Counted from the stretch's first letter, positions 28,503 to 38,390 are shown. The stretch is DNA of 64,000 nt from Streptomyces griseochromogenes (GCF_001542625.1 NZ_CP016279.1:8928001-8992000), one strand, 5' to 3'. Program-made: numbers and translations. The notes: generated by a model not told the origin, from the letters alone.

Positions 28503-29312
28503 ATGACGCACGCGATGCTGAAGGGGTCCAACGTCCCGCTGGAAGCCACCACGGTGCGCGCCGTGCTGCGCTGGACACCCGGGCAGGGAGTCCCGGACGT
28601 GGACGCCTCGGCGCTGCTGCTGGGTCCTGACGGCCGGGTACGCTCCGACGAGGACTTCGTCTTCTACAACCAGCCCCGGCATCCGTCCGGCAAGGTCTGG
28701 CGCCTCGGCAAGAAGCGGATCACCGAGGGGCTCACCGACACGATCCAGTCAGATCTCGCGGGGGTCGAGCCGGAGGTGGGCCGCATCCTGCTGGTGGCCT
28801 CCGCCGACGGTGTCTCCTTCGACCGCGTCCCGGCGCTGTGCATCTTCCTGTACGACGCGGCCGTCGCCGACTCCGAACCGCTGGCCCACTTCGAGATCAA
28901 GCCGGAGACGGGTGCGGAGACCGCGCTGATCTGCGGCGAGCTGTACCGGCGCGGGGAGGGCTGGAAGTTCCGCGCGCTCGGCGAGGGCTACTCCAACGGT
29001 CTGAAGGGTCTCGCCACGGACTTCGGCATCTCGGTCGACGAGTCGGAGTCGGAGCCGGAGCAGGAGGAGCCGCACCAGCCCCTGCCCGAGACCACGTCCC
29101 AGCCCCTGCCTCCCGAGCAGCCGACGACCGTCCCGCCCCAGGCGGCGTACGGCTATCCCCAGCCGGCCTCGCCCCAGCAGCCGACCTACGGCTACCCGCA
29201 GCCGACGAGCCAGCCCGCCTACGGCTATCCCCAGCCCCAGCCGGCCCTGGCGGCGCCCCTGGACCCCGGCTTCCGCCTGCCGCCCCAAGGGCCACAATTC
29301 ATCGGGCGCTAG
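28503..29312 (+). CDS. TerD-domain protein with Pro/Gln/Tyr-rich repeat tail
   Basis: 269 residues. Residues 1-180 are a TerD domain: [35 protein letters not shown] (Ca2+-binding acidic loop), [33 protein letters not shown] and [14 protein letters not shown]. An acidic linker ([12 protein letters not shown]) leads to a tail with repeated YGYPQP units, probably disordered. TerD folds are Ca2+-binding modules of membrane-associated stress complexes. The ATG at 28503 is chosen because the TerD domain starts there; GGAGAAGG lies upstream. It is the only plus-strand gene of the Ter group and shares its promoter region with the aldolase operon. Confidence 0.9.
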   Translation: MTHAMLKGSNVPLEATTVRAVLRWTPGQGVPDVDASALLLGPDGRVRSDEDFVFYNQPRHPSGKVWRLGKKRITEGLTDTIQSDLAGVEPEVGRILLVASADGVSFDRVPALCIFLYDAAVADSEPLAHFEIKPETGAETALICGELYRRGEGWKFRALGEGYSNGLKGLATDFGISVDESESEPEQEEPHQPLPETTSQPLPPEQPTTVPPQAAYGYPQPASPQQPTYGYPQPTSQPAYGYPQPQPALAAPLDPGFRLPPQGPQFIGR

Positions 29313-29324
29313 GGAAAGCCGACC

Positions 29325-29390
29325 CGGGGGCGCGGGGCGATACATCATGCGGTTCCGCCGCGCGGGCGCGACGAGCCACGGCGGACCGGC
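29325..29390 (+). repeat. Interspersed intergenic repeat copy
   Basis: GGGGGCGCGGGG then CATCATGCGGTTCCGCCGCG and GGGCGCGACGAGCCAC follow the TerD-PQ stop codon. The arrangement matches the other copies in the window. The GCGG-TTCC-GCCGC portion can form a small hairpin. Confidence 0.7.
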
Positions 29391-29429
29391 ACCCGCACAC
29401 GCACACGCAAGCTCCGAGCCAGAGAGCGC

Positions 29430-30164
29430 CTACTTCTCCGCCTTCGACTTGTAACCGCGTCCCCAGGACAGCCCCCACCCGTACAGCCGGTCCAGCTCGC
29501 CCTGGAAGCCGTACACGAACTTCACCTCGCGCCGGACCACCAGCTCGCCCCTGACGTTCTCGATCATCACGACCGCGCACGAGCGCGCCTGCGGATGCCG
29601 CTCGTCCAGGCCTATCGCGATACGGGGGCCGTTGCTGGGGTAGAGCGTCACGATCGCGTGCGTGCGGTCGAAGGCCGGCGTCTGGTCGTAGATGTACACG
29701 AAGACCAGCAGGCGCTTGATCGCGTCCCGGTGGTCCAGGTTGACGTACATCGTCTCGCCGGACGCCGATCCGAACCGGTCGTCCCCGCTGAGCTTGATGT
29801 ACGGCGGTGCGTTGACGTCGCCCAGATAGCCGCCGAGCGGCTGGACGACCCCCTTCGTGCCGTCGGACAGCTCGTACAGGCAGCCCAGGTCGAGGTCGAC
29901 GTTGACCATGCTCTGCCCGTGCCCCAGCACTTCCGGCGGCTTGAGCGCCTTGAAGGGGTGCCGGAAGAGACTCGTGCGCTCGTTGGTGTCGAAGTCGGAG
30001 GTGCGCATCCGCCAGGTCAGGTTGATGCGCAGATGGCCGGTGGCCGCGTCCTGCTTGGTGAGTGACACCTGCTGGTGCCGCCTGGTCAGCTCGATCGCGT
30101 TGGTCGCGGCGCTGCCCGAGTCGAAGTCGGCCCGAGCGCCCAGCAGCCCGTCGAAGAATCCCAT
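29430..30164 (-). CDS. TerA-like tellurium-resistance family protein
   Basis: 244 residues. It begins MGFFDGLLGA and shows the TerA/TerD-like beta-sandwich pieces LRINLTWRMRTSDFDT, MVNVDLDLGCLYELSDGT (the DLDLG acidic motif), YIKLSGDDRFG, RLLVFVYIYDQTPAFD and RSCAVVMIENVRGELVVRR, ending in an aromatic block LDRLYGWGLSWGRGYKS. TerA proteins act with TerD paralogues and the TerC membrane protein; the molecular task is unsettled. A perfect terminator hairpin sits between this gene and the upstream DUF475 gene, so it should have its own promoter in 30165-30194 or depend on read-through. Confidence 0.85.
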   Translation of the reverse strand: MGFFDGLLGARADFDSGSAATNAIELTRRHQQVSLTKQDAATGHLRINLTWRMRTSDFDTNERTSLFRHPFKALKPPEVLGHGQSMVNVDLDLGCLYELSDGTKGVVQPLGGYLGDVNAPPYIKLSGDDRFGSASGETMYVNLDHRDAIKRLLVFVYIYDQTPAFDRTHAIVTLYPSNGPRIAIGLDERHPQARSCAVVMIENVRGELVVRREVKFVYGFQGELDRLYGWGLSWGRGYKSKAEK

Positions 30165-30194
30165 TCCCGCCCCCAGGTACTCATATCAACGCCT

Positions 30195-30223
30195 CGGGGC
30201 GGCCGACCACGTCGGCCGCCCCG
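30195..30223 (-). terminator. Hairpin between the DUF475 and TerA-like genes
   Basis: A perfect 13-bp stem (CGGGGCGGCCGAC, loop CAC) lies 85 bases beyond the DUF475 stop and 31 bases before the TerA-like start codon. It is a good terminator or attenuator for transcription coming from DUF475. Confidence 0.75.
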
Positions 30224-30308
30224 AACAGAGCGTTCCTCACCGAACGGGGTACCACACCCCGCCGCGTCCCTGATCTTGCCCGTAGGGGGCCGCAGGGGAG
30301 GCCGGAGG

Positions 30309-31454
30309 TCAGACTCCGGACGAGATCTCGGCCTTCTCGTCCGAGCCCGCCTCTCCTTCCGCGGCCGCGAGGACGCGGTTGCGGCGGACGGAGGACCAGA
30401 AGGACCAGGCGATCAGGACGACGCCGACGAGACCGGTGATGACCTCGTGGATCTCGTACTGGATGGTGACCATGAGGATCACGGCCAGGGCGCCGATCGC
30501 GTAGTGGGCGCCGTGCTCCAGGTAGACGTAGTCGTCGAGGGTGCCCTGGCGGACCAGGTAGACGGTGAGCGAACGGACGTACATCGCGCCGATGCCCAGG
30601 CCCAGCGCCATCAGGACGATGTCGTTGGTGATGGCGAAGGCGCCGATCACGCCGTCGAAGGAGAAGGACGCGTCCAGGACCTCCAGGTAGAGGAACATGA
30701 AGAACGCGGCCTGACCGGCCAGGAGCACCGCGGAGCGCTGCTTGCCGCTGCGGGCGGCCTCTTCCTCCTCCTCGTGCTCGCGTTCCTCCTCTTCCTCCAG
30801 CCGGTCCTCGAAGTAGCCGGAGAGACCGCCGACGATCATGTATGTGATCAGGCCGGCGATGCCGGCGATCAGGACCGTCTGGCCCTTGTCCACATGGGCG
30901 CCGCCGTGCTGGTGGGCGTGGGTGGCGAAGGTGAAGGAGGTGATCAGCAGGACGACCAGGGAGATGCAGACCGACAGCATGTCGACCTTGCCGAGCTTGG
31001 CCAGGGGCCGCTCGATCCAGCGCAGCCACTGGATGTCCCGGTCCTCGAAAATGAAGTCGAGGAAGATCATCAGCAGGAACATGCCACCGAAGGCGGCGAT
31101 CGCCGGGTGGGCGTCGGTGACCAGCTGCTGGTAGCGGTCCTTGTTGTTGAGAGCGAGGTCGACGGCCTCGATCGGGCCCATCTTGGCGGTGATCGCGACG
31201 ATGACGACGGGGAAGACCAGCCGCATGCCGAACACCGCGATGAGCACGCCGACCGTGAGGAAGATCTTCTGCCAGAAGGCATTCATCTTCTTCAGGACTC
31301 CGGCGTTGACCACCGCGTTGTCGAACGACAGCGAGATCTCGAGGACGGAGAGGATCGCCACGATGCCGAAGGCCTCCCACCCCCCGTAGAAGACCGCAGC
31401 GACCAGACCGACCGCGGTAACCGCGAACGACCAGCCGAAGGTTTTGAGAAGCAC
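30309..31454 (-). CDS. DUF475 (TerC-like) integral membrane protein
   Basis: 381 residues with about nine transmembrane helices. The TerC-superfamily signature appears twice: AILSVLEISLSFDNAVVNAG in the first half and LYLEVLDASFSFDGVIGAFA in the second. The acidic residues within the helices suggest metal binding or transport. A long loop of Glu/Arg (EDRLEEEEEREHEEEEEAAR) and a His-rich piece (ATHAHQHGGAHVD) separate the halves. It is the likely membrane partner of the TerD and TerA-like proteins here. The GTG at 31454 has only a weak GGGGTAG upstream. It lies 161 bases downstream of a TerD gene. Confidence 0.9.
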   Translation of the reverse strand: MLLKTFGWSFAVTAVGLVAAVFYGGWEAFGIVAILSVLEISLSFDNAVVNAGVLKKMNAFWQKIFLTVGVLIAVFGMRLVFPVVIVAITAKMGPIEAVDLALNNKDRYQQLVTDAHPAIAAFGGMFLLMIFLDFIFEDRDIQWLRWIERPLAKLGKVDMLSVCISLVVLLITSFTFATHAHQHGGAHVDKGQTVLIAGIAGLITYMIVGGLSGYFEDRLEEEEEREHEEEEEAARSGKQRSAVLLAGQAAFFMFLYLEVLDASFSFDGVIGAFAITNDIVLMALGLGIGAMYVRSLTVYLVRQGTLDDYVYLEHGAHYAIGALAVILMVTIQYEIHEVITGLVGVVLIAWSFWSSVRRNRVLAAAEGEAGSDEKAEISSGV

Positions 31455-31615
31455 TGGCTACCCCATCGTGTTGGTACGGGTCTCCCCCGTGCCGTACTCA
31501 GCTTTGCGAAACGTTGACCACGAGTGTAGAGGGGCACCCCGTAAGGGACTGCAGCCAGGGCGACCTGCGGGGAAAAGCCACAGATCGCGCTGGTCAGCGT
31601 CCCTTGACCCCGGTT

Positions 31616-32194
31616 TCAGGAAACGTTGACCCCGAAGTCCAGGGCGATGCCCCGCAGCCCGGAGGCGTAGCCCTGGCCCACCGCCCGGAACTTCCATTCA
31701 CCCTGGTAGCGGTAGAGCTCGCCGAAGATCATGGCCGTTTCGGTGCTGGCATCCTCGCTGAGGTCGTAGCGGGCGAGCTCCTGGCCGTCGGCCTGGTTGA
31801 CCACACGGATGAACGCGTTGGAGACCTGGCCGAAAGTCTGGCCGCGCTCGTCGGCCATATGGATGGAGACGGGGAAGATGATCTTCTCGCAGGTGGCCGG
31901 CACCTTCAGCAGGTCCACCAGGATCGACTCGTCGTCGCCCTCGCCCTCACCGGTGAGGTTGTCACCGGTGTGCTCCACCGAGCCGTCCGGGCTCTTGAGC
32001 TGGTTGTAGAACACGAACCACTCATCACCCATGACCCGGTTCCCCGCGCCGCACAGCAGGGCGCTGGCGTCCAGGTCGAAGGGGGCGCCGGTGGTCGAGC
32101 GCGCGTCCCAGCCGAGCCCGATCGTGACGTTGGTGAGGTTCGGTGCGGCTTTGGAGAGGGAGACATTGCCTCCCTTGGCGAGCGTGACGCCCAT
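31616..32194 (-). CDS. terD: TerD family protein (second tandem copy)
   Basis: 192 residues, a single canonical TerD domain: [40 protein letters not shown] (first acidic Ca2+ loop), [28 protein letters not shown] (second acidic loop), [20 protein letters not shown] and [15 protein letters not shown]. TerD binds Ca2+ and supports resistance to tellurite, phage and other stress; in Streptomyces several paralogues affect development. It is highly similar to the adjacent copy at 32294-32869, so a tandem duplication is clear. A 14-bp hairpin lies in the 99-base gap between the two. Confidence 0.93.
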   Translation of the reverse strand: MGVTLAKGGNVSLSKAAPNLTNVTIGLGWDARSTTGAPFDLDASALLCGAGNRVMGDEWFVFYNQLKSPDGSVEHTGDNLTGEGEGDDESILVDLLKVPATCEKIIFPVSIHMADERGQTFGQVSNAFIRVVNQADGQELARYDLSEDASTETAMIFGELYRYQGEWKFRAVGQGYASGLRGIALDFGVNVS

Positions 32195-32235
32195 ATCGAT
32201 GGTCCTCCCCTAGTGGTGCTTCCCTGGTTTCCTGC

Positions 32236-32274
32236 ACGTCCGGCGCCGCCCGTAAACGGTGCGGCGCCGGACGT
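32236..32274 (-). terminator. Hairpin between the two tandem terD genes
   Basis: ACGTCCGGCGCCGC and its exact complement flank CCGTAAACGGT, which can extend the stem by CCGT/ACGG. It lies 20 bases past the upstream terD stop and may act as a terminator or attenuator. Confidence 0.75.
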
Positions 32275-32293
32275 CGGGTGGAGCTGTCAGGTG

Positions 32294-32869
32294 TCAGACA
32301 TTGACGCCGAAGTCCTGCGCGATGCCGCGCAGGCCCGAGGCATAGCCCTGCCCGATGGCACGGAACTTCCACTCCGCGCCGTTCCGGTACAGCTCGCCGA
32401 AGACCATCGCGGTCTCGGTGGAGGCGTCCTCGCTCAGGTCGTAGCGGGCGATCTCCTGCTCGCCCGCCTGGTTGACGACGCGGATGAACGCGTTGCGGAC
32501 CTGACCGAAGGACTGCTGGCGGTTCTCGGCGTCGTAGATCGACACCGGGAACACGATCTTGTCGACGTCGGCCGGGACAGCGGCCAGGTTGACCTTGATC
32601 TGCTCGTCGTCGCCCTCGCCCTCACCGGTGATGTTGTCGCCGGTGTGCTCGACCGAGCCGTCGGGGCTCTTGAGGTTGTTGAAGAAGACGAAGTGCTGGT
32701 CGCTCGCGACCTTGCCGGAGTTGTTCAGCAGCAGCGCGCTGGCGTCGAGGTCGAAGTCGGTGCCGGTCGTGGTACGCACGTCCCACCCCAGACCGACGAT
32801 GACCGCGGTCAGGCCCGGGGCCTCCTTCGTCAGCGATACGTTGCCGCCCTTGCTGAGGCTGACTCCCAC
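32294..32869 (-). CDS. terD: TerD family protein (first tandem copy)
   Basis: 191 residues, again one complete TerD domain: [89 protein letters not shown] and [15 protein letters not shown]. Both acidic loops for Ca2+ are kept. The GTG start at 32869 is set by GGAGGACCC right before it. Longer in-frame starts would run into the upstream non-coding region. It is the first gene of the minus-strand terD-terD-DUF475 run. The promoter probably lies within 32870-33000. Confidence 0.93.
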   Translation of the reverse strand: MGVSLSKGGNVSLTKEAPGLTAVIVGLGWDVRTTTGTDFDLDASALLLNNSGKVASDQHFVFFNNLKSPDGSVEHTGDNITGEGEGDDEQIKVNLAAVPADVDKIVFPVSIYDAENRQQSFGQVRNAFIRVVNQAGEQEIARYDLSEDASTETAMVFGELYRNGAEWKFRAIGQGYASGLRGIAQDFGVNV

Positions 32870-33008
32870 GGGTCCTCCATGTGGTGTCCAGGGGCGGGGA
32901 GCCCCGTCGTGCTTCGGATATGGGATCAACGTGCCGATCCTAGTGACGGGTTCCCGCACCCGCAGACCCTGGACCCGGTGAATCACAGGTGTCGGCCGGC
33001 GGGCCCGG

Positions 33009-33467
33009 TCACAGGGTGTCGAGCGCCTTCACGTAGTCGTTCAGGTCACGGGCGTCCGGCAGGCCGTTGATCACGGTCCACCGCACGACGCCCTCCTTGT
33101 CGATGATGAAGGTGCCCCGGACGGCGCAGCCCTTGTCCTCGTCGAAGACGCCGTAGGCGCGCGAGACGTTGCCGTGCGGCCAGAAGTCGCTCAGCAGCGG
33201 GTACTCGAGACCCTCCTGCTCGGCGAAGACGCGCAGGGTGTGGATGGAGTCGTTGGAGACGGCGAGCAGCTGGGTGTCGCGGTCCGAGAACTTCGGCAGG
33301 TTGTCGCGCAGCTCGCACAGCTCGCCGGTGCACACGCCGGTGAAGGCGAAGGGGTAGAAGAGCAGCACCACGTTCTTCTCGCCGCGGAAGTCGGCGAGCT
33401 TCACGGTGCGGCCGTGGTTGTCCTTGAGCTCGAAGTCGGGCGCCTTGTCGCCGACCTGGATCGCCAT
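33009..33467 (-). CDS. Thiol peroxidase of the AhpE/PrxQ type
   Basis: 152 residues with a thioredoxin-like fold: [72 protein letters not shown] and [16 protein letters not shown]. The peroxidatic Cys sits in FTGVCTGE, and a second Cys five residues later (C-T-G-E-L-C) matches the resolving position of PrxQ/Bcp. The overall sequence resembles mycobacterial AhpE. It would reduce peroxides in the cytosol. The ATG at 33467 has GAAGGG 10 bases upstream. It is placed between the Ter group and the DUF3052 gene on the same strand. Confidence 0.9.
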   Translation of the reverse strand: MAIQVGDKAPDFELKDNHGRTVKLADFRGEKNVVLLFYPFAFTGVCTGELCELRDNLPKFSDRDTQLLAVSNDSIHTLRVFAEQEGLEYPLLSDFWPHGNVSRAYGVFDEDKGCAVRGTFIIDKEGVVRWTVINGLPDARDLNDYVKALDTL

Positions 33468-33566
33468 CGTCGTGCATCCCTTCGGTGGGCTGATCGGGTG
33501 AGAGCACACAAACGCTCGGAACCACCCTACGCAGCGATCACCGCGGGTCCACCGCAGGCTTCCGGA

Positions 33567-33588
33567 CGGGCCGGGTACTCCCGGCCCG
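33567..33588 (-). terminator. Hairpin after the DUF3052 gene
   Basis: CGGGCCGGG and its complement around TACT form a perfect 9-bp stem 36 bases past the DUF3052 stop. It separates that gene from the peroxiredoxin gene. Confidence 0.65.
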
Positions 33589-33623
33589 CCCGCCGCCCCT
33601 GGGACGAGGCGGTTTGCCGCTCG

Positions 33624-34064
33624 TTACTTCTTGCCGGACTTCGCGGCCTTCGGCGTCGCCAGACGCGAGCCACTCCAGTCCTTGCCGACGCTGACGCTCT
33701 TGGACGCGGTGAGGCCGGCGGTCGTCGCGGCTTCCGAGATGTCGCTCGGCTCCACGTACCCCGTACGGCCGGTCTTCGGCGTGAGGAGCAGGATGGCGCC
33801 GCCCTCTTCGATGTAGGTGGTGGCATCCACCAGTACATCGGTCAGGTCGCCGTCCTCGTCACGGAACCACAGCACGACGGCGTCGGCCACATCGTCGTAG
33901 TCCTCGTCCATGAGGTCGCTCTCGATGGCTTCCTCGATGGCCTCGCGAAGCTCCTGATCGACGTCGTCGTCGTAGCCGATCTCCTGGACCACCTGCCCGG
34001 GCTGGAACCCCAGCCTGGCGGCAGGGTTCGTCCGCTCCTCCGCGTGGTCCGCGGTCGCGCTCAC
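33624..34064 (-). CDS. DUF3052 family protein
   Basis: 146 residues: ARLGFQPGQVVQEIGYDDDV opens the domain, followed by a strongly acidic stretch (EAIEESDLMDEDYDDVADAV broken by hydrophobics), VVLWFRDEDGDLTDVLVDA and GGAILLLTPKTGRTGYVEP. DUF3052 is an actinobacterial family that usually sits beside aceE, as here. The role is unknown; a link to the pyruvate dehydrogenase is only suggested by this position. The GTG start at 34064 has AGGAGG 7 bases upstream. It is divergent from aceE. Confidence 0.85.
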   Translation of the reverse strand: MSATADHAEERTNPAARLGFQPGQVVQEIGYDDDVDQELREAIEEAIESDLMDEDYDDVADAVVLWFRDEDGDLTDVLVDATTYIEEGGAILLLTPKTGRTGYVEPSDISEAATTAGLTASKSVSVGKDWSGSRLATPKAAKSGKK

Positions 34065-34479
34065 GGGTTGCCTCCTGATCATGTCTTGATGAGTATCTCA
34101 GCCACGCGCGTGCGCGAAGCATTGGCCGTAGTCCACACGGGCGGGACGGATCGCGCAAGTACCCGGCCGTCCAGACCGCCGAAACGGTGACGATCCCGGC
34201 CGTGTCGTCGCAACTCCTGGCACCGTATCCCGATTCATCGTGACCCACATCACACCGATGTGCCCGCTTTGCGTGATTTGGAATCATCAGCGAATACGGC
34301 CGTCGAACAACTTTGCCATGCCCGTCACACCCCGGGCGTATCGTTGCGTTTTGACCGGACCCGGCTTTCGGTTACCCCACGGTAGAGATGACGTGGGCCC
34401 TCCCTAGGTACACGATGGGGAACGGTGTAGGCACGAGCGAAAAGTCAAAAAAGCGCCCCTCTGACAGGTAAGGAACAGC
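34065..34479. other. Divergent intergenic region between the DUF3052 gene and aceE
   Basis: This 415-base stretch holds no gene. It is less GC-rich than its surroundings near aceE (AAAAGTCAAAAAAGCG at about 34440-34455) and must contain both divergent promoters. TTGACC near 34352 is a possible -35 toward aceE, but no convincing -10 lies at the right distance. I saw no clear operator palindrome. Confidence 0.6.
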
Positions 34480-37227
34480 GTGGCTTCCGGATCCGATCGC
34501 AATCCGATCATCATTGGCGGCCTTCCGAGTCAGGTTCCTGACTTCGATCCCGAAGAAACCCAGGAGTGGCTCGACTCCCTCGACGCCGCCGTGGACGAGC
34601 GCGGCCGGGAGCGGGCCCGCTATCTCATGCTGCGCCTGATCGAGCGGGCCCGCGAGAAGCGTGTGGCCGTGCCCGAGATGCGTAGCACGGACTACGTCAA
34701 CACGATCCCCACCAAGAGCGAGCCGTTCTTCCCCGGCAACGAGGAGATCGAGCGCAGGATCCTCAACGCGACCCGCTGGAACGCGGCCGTGATGGTCTCG
34801 CGCGCCCAGCGCCCCGGCATCGGAGTCGGCGGCCACATCGCCACCTTCGCCTCCTCCGCCTCCCTCTACGACGTGGGCTTCAACCACTTCTTCCGCGGCA
34901 AGGACGAGGGCGACGGCGGCGACCAGGTCTTCTTCCAGGGCCACGCCTCCCCGGGCATCTACGCCCGCGCGTACCTGCTCGACCGGCTCACCGAGCAGCA
35001 GCTCGACGGCTTCCGCCAGGAGAAGTCGAAGTACCCGAACGGGCTGTCCAGCTACCCGCACCCGCGCTCGATGCCGGACTTCTGGGAGTTCCCGACGGTC
35101 TCCATGGGTCTCGGCCCGCTCGGCGCGATCTACCAGGCGCGGATGAACCGCTACATGCAGGCGCGCGGCATCGCCGACACCTCGAAATCGCATGTGTGGG
35201 CGTTCCTCGGCGACGGCGAGATGGACGAGCCGGAGTCGCTCGGCCAGTTGTCCATCGCCGCCCGCGAGGGTCTGGACAACCTGACCTTCGTCGTCAACTG
35301 CAACCTCCAGCGGCTCGACGGCCCGGTGCGCGGCAACGGCAAGATCATCCAGGAGCTGGAGTCGGTCTTCCGGGGCGCCGGCTGGAACGTGATCAAGCTG
35401 ATCTGGGACCGCACCTGGGACCCGCTGCTCGCCCAGGACCGCGACGGCGTCCTGGTCAACAAGATGAACACGACCCCGGACGGCCAGTTCCAGACGTACG
35501 CCACCGAGTCCGGCGCCTACATCCGCGACCACTTCTTCGGCGACGACCTCAGGCTGCGCGCGATGGTCGAGAACATGACCGACGACCAGATCCTGCACCT
35601 GGGCCGCGGCGGCCATGACCACCGCAAGATCTACGCGGCGTTCAAGGCGGCCAAGGAGCACAGGGGCCAGCCGACGGTCATCCTGGCCAAGACCATCAAG
35701 GGCTGGACCCTGGGCCCGAACTTCGAGGGCCGCAACGCCACGCACCAGATGAAGAAGCTGACGGTCGACGACCTCAAGCGCTTCCGGGACCGTCTGCACC
35801 TGCCGATCTCCGACAAGGACCTGGAGTCCGGCCTGCCGCCGTACTACCACCCGGGCCGCGACACGGAGGAGATCCAGTACATGCACGACATGCGCAAGGC
35901 GTGCGGCGGGTACGTCCCGACCCGCGTCGTGCGCTCCCAGCCGCTCGCGCTGCCGGACGACAAGACCTACGCGACCGTGAAGAAGGGCACGGGCCAGCAG
36001 TCCATCGCCACGACGATGGCCTTTGTGCGCCTCCTCAAGGACCTCATGCGGGACAAGGAGATCGGCAGGCGGTTCGTGCTGATCGCGCCGGACGAGTACC
36101 GCACGTTCGGCATGGACTCCTTCTTCCCGAGCGCGAAGATCTACAACCCGCTCGGCCAGCAGTACGAGGCGGTCGACCGCGATCTGCTGCTCGCGTACAA
36201 GGAGTCGCCGACCGGCCAGATGCTGCACGACGGCATCTCGGAGGCGGGCTGCACGGCCTCGCTGATCGCGGCCGGATCCGCCTACGCCACGCACGGCGAG
36301 CCGCTGATCCCGGTCTACGTCTTCTACTCGATGTTCGGTTTCCAGCGCACGGGTGACCAGTTCTGGCAGATGGCCGACCAGCTGTCGCGCGGCTTCGTCC
36401 TGGGCGCGACCGCGGGCCGTACCACCCTGACCGGTGAGGGACTGCAGCACGCGGACGGCCACTCGCAGCTGCTCGCCTCGACCAACCCGGCGTGCGTGGC
36501 CTACGACCCGGCGTACGCCTACGAGATCGCGCACATCGTGCAGGACGGCCTGCGCCGGATGTACGGCGGCGACGCCGAGCACCCGCACGGCGAGGACGTC
36601 TTCTACTACCTGACCGTCTACAACGAGCCCATCCAGCACCCGGCCGAGCCGGCCGGCGTGGACGTCGAGGGCATCCTCAAGGGCATCCACCGCATCAGCG
36701 CGGGCACGGGCGGCGCGGTCCCGGCGCAGATCATGGCGTCCGGTGTCGCGGTGCCGTGGGCACTTCAGGCCCAGCGGCTGCTCGCCGAGGAGTGGAACGT
36801 GAAGGCCGACGTGTGGTCGGCGACCTCCTGGAACGAGCTGCGGCGCGAGGCCGTGGCCGTGGAGGAGCACAATCTGCTGCATCCGGAGGAGGAGCAGCGG
36901 GTGCCGTACGTGACGCAGAAACTGAGCGGCGCCGAGGGTCCGTTCGTCGCCGTGTCCGACTGGATGCGGTCGGTCCCGGACCAGATCGCGCGGTGGGTGC
37001 CGGGCACGTACCAGTCGCTCGGCGCGGACGGCTTCGGCTTCGCCGACACCCGGGGTGCGGCCCGCCGCTTCTTCCACATCGACGCCCAGTCGATCGTGGT
37101 GGCGGTGCTGACCGAGCTGGCCCGTGAGGGCAAGCTCGACCGGTCCGTGCTGAAGCAGGCCATCGACCGGTACCAGCTGCTGGACGTCTCGGCGGCGGAT
37201 CCGGGGGCGGCCGGCGGCGACGCCTAG
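34480..37227 (+). CDS. aceE: Pyruvate dehydrogenase E1 component, homodimeric type
   Basis: 915 residues, the length of the homodimeric AceE family. It decarboxylates pyruvate using thiamine diphosphate and passes the acetyl group to the E2 lipoyl arm, feeding acetyl-CoA. The TPP site is [15 protein letters not shown] (G-D-G) through [17 protein letters not shown]. Other landmarks are [39 protein letters not shown], and [20 protein letters not shown]. The GTG start follows AAGGA by 5 bases. E2 and E3 genes are not in the window. A terminator hairpin follows. Acetyl-CoA supply fits the fatty acid synthase genes 7 kb away, though they are not co-transcribed. Confidence 0.97.
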   Translation: MASGSDRNPIIIGGLPSQVPDFDPEETQEWLDSLDAAVDERGRERARYLMLRLIERAREKRVAVPEMRSTDYVNTIPTKSEPFFPGNEEIERRILNATRWNAAVMVSRAQRPGIGVGGHIATFASSASLYDVGFNHFFRGKDEGDGGDQVFFQGHASPGIYARAYLLDRLTEQQLDGFRQEKSKYPNGLSSYPHPRSMPDFWEFPTVSMGLGPLGAIYQARMNRYMQARGIADTSKSHVWAFLGDGEMDEPESLGQLSIAAREGLDNLTFVVNCNLQRLDGPVRGNGKIIQELESVFRGAGWNVIKLIWDRTWDPLLAQDRDGVLVNKMNTTPDGQFQTYATESGAYIRDHFFGDDLRLRAMVENMTDDQILHLGRGGHDHRKIYAAFKAAKEHRGQPTVILAKTIKGWTLGPNFEGRNATHQMKKLTVDDLKRFRDRLHLPISDKDLESGLPPYYHPGRDTEEIQYMHDMRKACGGYVPTRVVRSQPLALPDDKTYATVKKGTGQQSIATTMAFVRLLKDLMRDKEIGRRFVLIAPDEYRTFGMDSFFPSAKIYNPLGQQYEAVDRDLLLAYKESPTGQMLHDGISEAGCTASLIAAGSAYATHGEPLIPVYVFYSMFGFQRTGDQFWQMADQLSRGFVLGATAGRTTLTGEGLQHADGHSQLLASTNPACVAYDPAYAYEIAHIVQDGLRRMYGGDAEHPHGEDVFYYLTVYNEPIQHPAEPAGVDVEGILKGIHRISAGTGGAVPAQIMASGVAVPWALQAQRLLAEEWNVKADVWSATSWNELRREAVAVEEHNLLHPEEEQRVPYVTQKLSGAEGPFVAVSDWMRSVPDQIARWVPGTYQSLGADGFGFADTRGAARRFFHIDAQSIVVAVLTELAREGKLDRSVLKQAIDRYQLLDVSAADPGAAGGDA

Positions 37228-37243
37228 GAGCCGGCGCAGTCGG

Positions 37244-37290
37244 CGTAAGGGCGACGGGGCTCAGGCCTCCGTCGCCCTTACGGTTTCTTT
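37244..37290 (+). terminator. Rho-independent terminator after aceE
   Basis: CGTAAGGGCGACGG pairs exactly with CCGTCGCCCTTACG around an 11-base loop. It is followed by GTTTCTTT, a real T-run that is rare in this genome. It starts 17 bases after the aceE stop. Confidence 0.9.
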
Positions 37291-37301
37291 ACGATGTCGT
37301 C

Positions 37302-38054
37302 ATGAAGGGCATGCGGGATCGGTTCACACAGGAACGCTGGGAACGGCTCAGCCAGCGGCCCCTGTTGGCGCTCGCCGTGGCCTTCGCCGTCGCCTACGCG
37401 GTGCCGATCGTGGACGGTTCGGCGGGGTATTCCCTGACGTCCGCGTGCACGATCGTGGAATGGGTGGTGTGGGGGGCGTTCGCGGCCGACTACCTCGTAC
37501 GACTGGCTCTCGCGCCCCGGCGCAGGGAGTTCGTGCGCACGCACTGGCCCGATCTGTGCGCGGTGGTGCTGCCGGTGCTCCAGCCGCTGCGGTTGCTGCG
37601 GATGGTGTCCACGCTGCTGCTGGTGGGGCGGCGGGCCCGGATGGCTCCGCAGATCCGGCTGACGACGTATGTCGTGGGGGCGGTGATCGGGCTGCTGATG
37701 TTCGGATCGCTCGCGGTGCTGTCGGTGGAACGGCAGTCGCCGAACGGGAACATCCGGACGCTGGGTGATGCCTTGTGGTGGTCGTTCACGACGATGACGA
37801 CCGTGGGGTACGGGGATCATGCGCCGACGACCGGGCTGGGGCGGATGATCGCGGTGGGGCTGATGCTCGCCGGGATCGCCCTGCTGGGTGTGGTGACGGC
37901 GAACATCGCGGCCTGGTTCATCTCCCGGTTCGAGAAGGACGATGTGGAGGAGCGGCGGCAGACGGAGGCGATCGCTTCTCTGACCGAGGAGGTTCGGTTG
38001 CTGCGGGCCGAGGTGGCCCGGCTGGCCAGGGAGCGGGAGGAGCAGCGGAGTTGA
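37302..38054 (+). CDS. Voltage-gated-like potassium channel
   Basis: 250 residues with the layout of small Kv-type bacterial channels: several N-terminal helices (LLALAVAFAVAYAVPIV, IVEWVVWGAFAADYLVRLAL), an arginine-bearing segment like S4 (LRLLRMVSTLLLVGRRARM), and the pore. The pore helix and filter read ALWWSFTTMTTVGYGDHAPT, with the potassium signature T-V-G-Y-G-D, and the inner helix is MLAGIALLGVVTANIAAWFI. A cytosolic coiled coil (SLTEEVRLLRAEVARLARER) ends the protein. It should pass K+ across the membrane. The ATG lies only 12 bases after the aceE terminator; a leaderless or short leader is likely. Confidence 0.92.
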   Translation: MKGMRDRFTQERWERLSQRPLLALAVAFAVAYAVPIVDGSAGYSLTSACTIVEWVVWGAFAADYLVRLALAPRRREFVRTHWPDLCAVVLPVLQPLRLLRMVSTLLLVGRRARMAPQIRLTTYVVGAVIGLLMFGSLAVLSVERQSPNGNIRTLGDALWWSFTTMTTVGYGDHAPTTGLGRMIAVGLMLAGIALLGVVTANIAAWFISRFEKDDVEERRQTEAIASLTEEVRLLRAEVARLAREREEQRS

Positions 38055-38334
38055 GGGGCACCGGCGGAAGCACGAGTGCCCGCAGCCGAAAGCGGCCCCT
38101 CGTTTCTTCGGCGCCCCCGCGGACGCGGCCACGCTGCCCCCCTCCAGCAGCGCGGGCCGTCATCTCGCGGTCCTCCCATGTCCTGCGGAGGACTTGACCC
38201 ACTGTGACTCGCGGCGCTCGTCGAGGGCGAGGAATCTTTAGCGGAGTCACCCTGATAGGCGAACTCCGCACGGACGGGCCCTCAGATGTGGCCCCGTCGT
38301 GTCGACGGTGGCCTGACCAGCTCGTGCGAGGCTA

Positions 38335-38390
38335 GTGACAGTCACTGGCAATTGACAGACGAATTCATACGTCAGTGACTGACATATGAT
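38335..38390 (+). promoter_or_regulatory. Paired palindromes and promoter-like elements before a small gene
   Basis: GTGACaGTCAC (38335-38345) and GTCAGTgACTGAC (38371-38383) are two related palindromes built on the half-site AGTCACTG/CAGTGACT. Between them lies a perfect -35 TTGACA (38352-38357). TATGAT (38385-38390) overlaps the start of the small gene. The arrangement looks like a regulated promoter, but spacing is unconventional. The rest of the 330-base gap upstream (38055-38334) shows nothing I can name. Confidence 0.5.

Noticed and set aside
34372..37077. A 901-codon open frame on the minus strand opposite aceE
   Set aside because: It is a shadow of the high-GC codon bias of aceE; its translation is Val/Arg/Glu/His-rich low complexity without family features.
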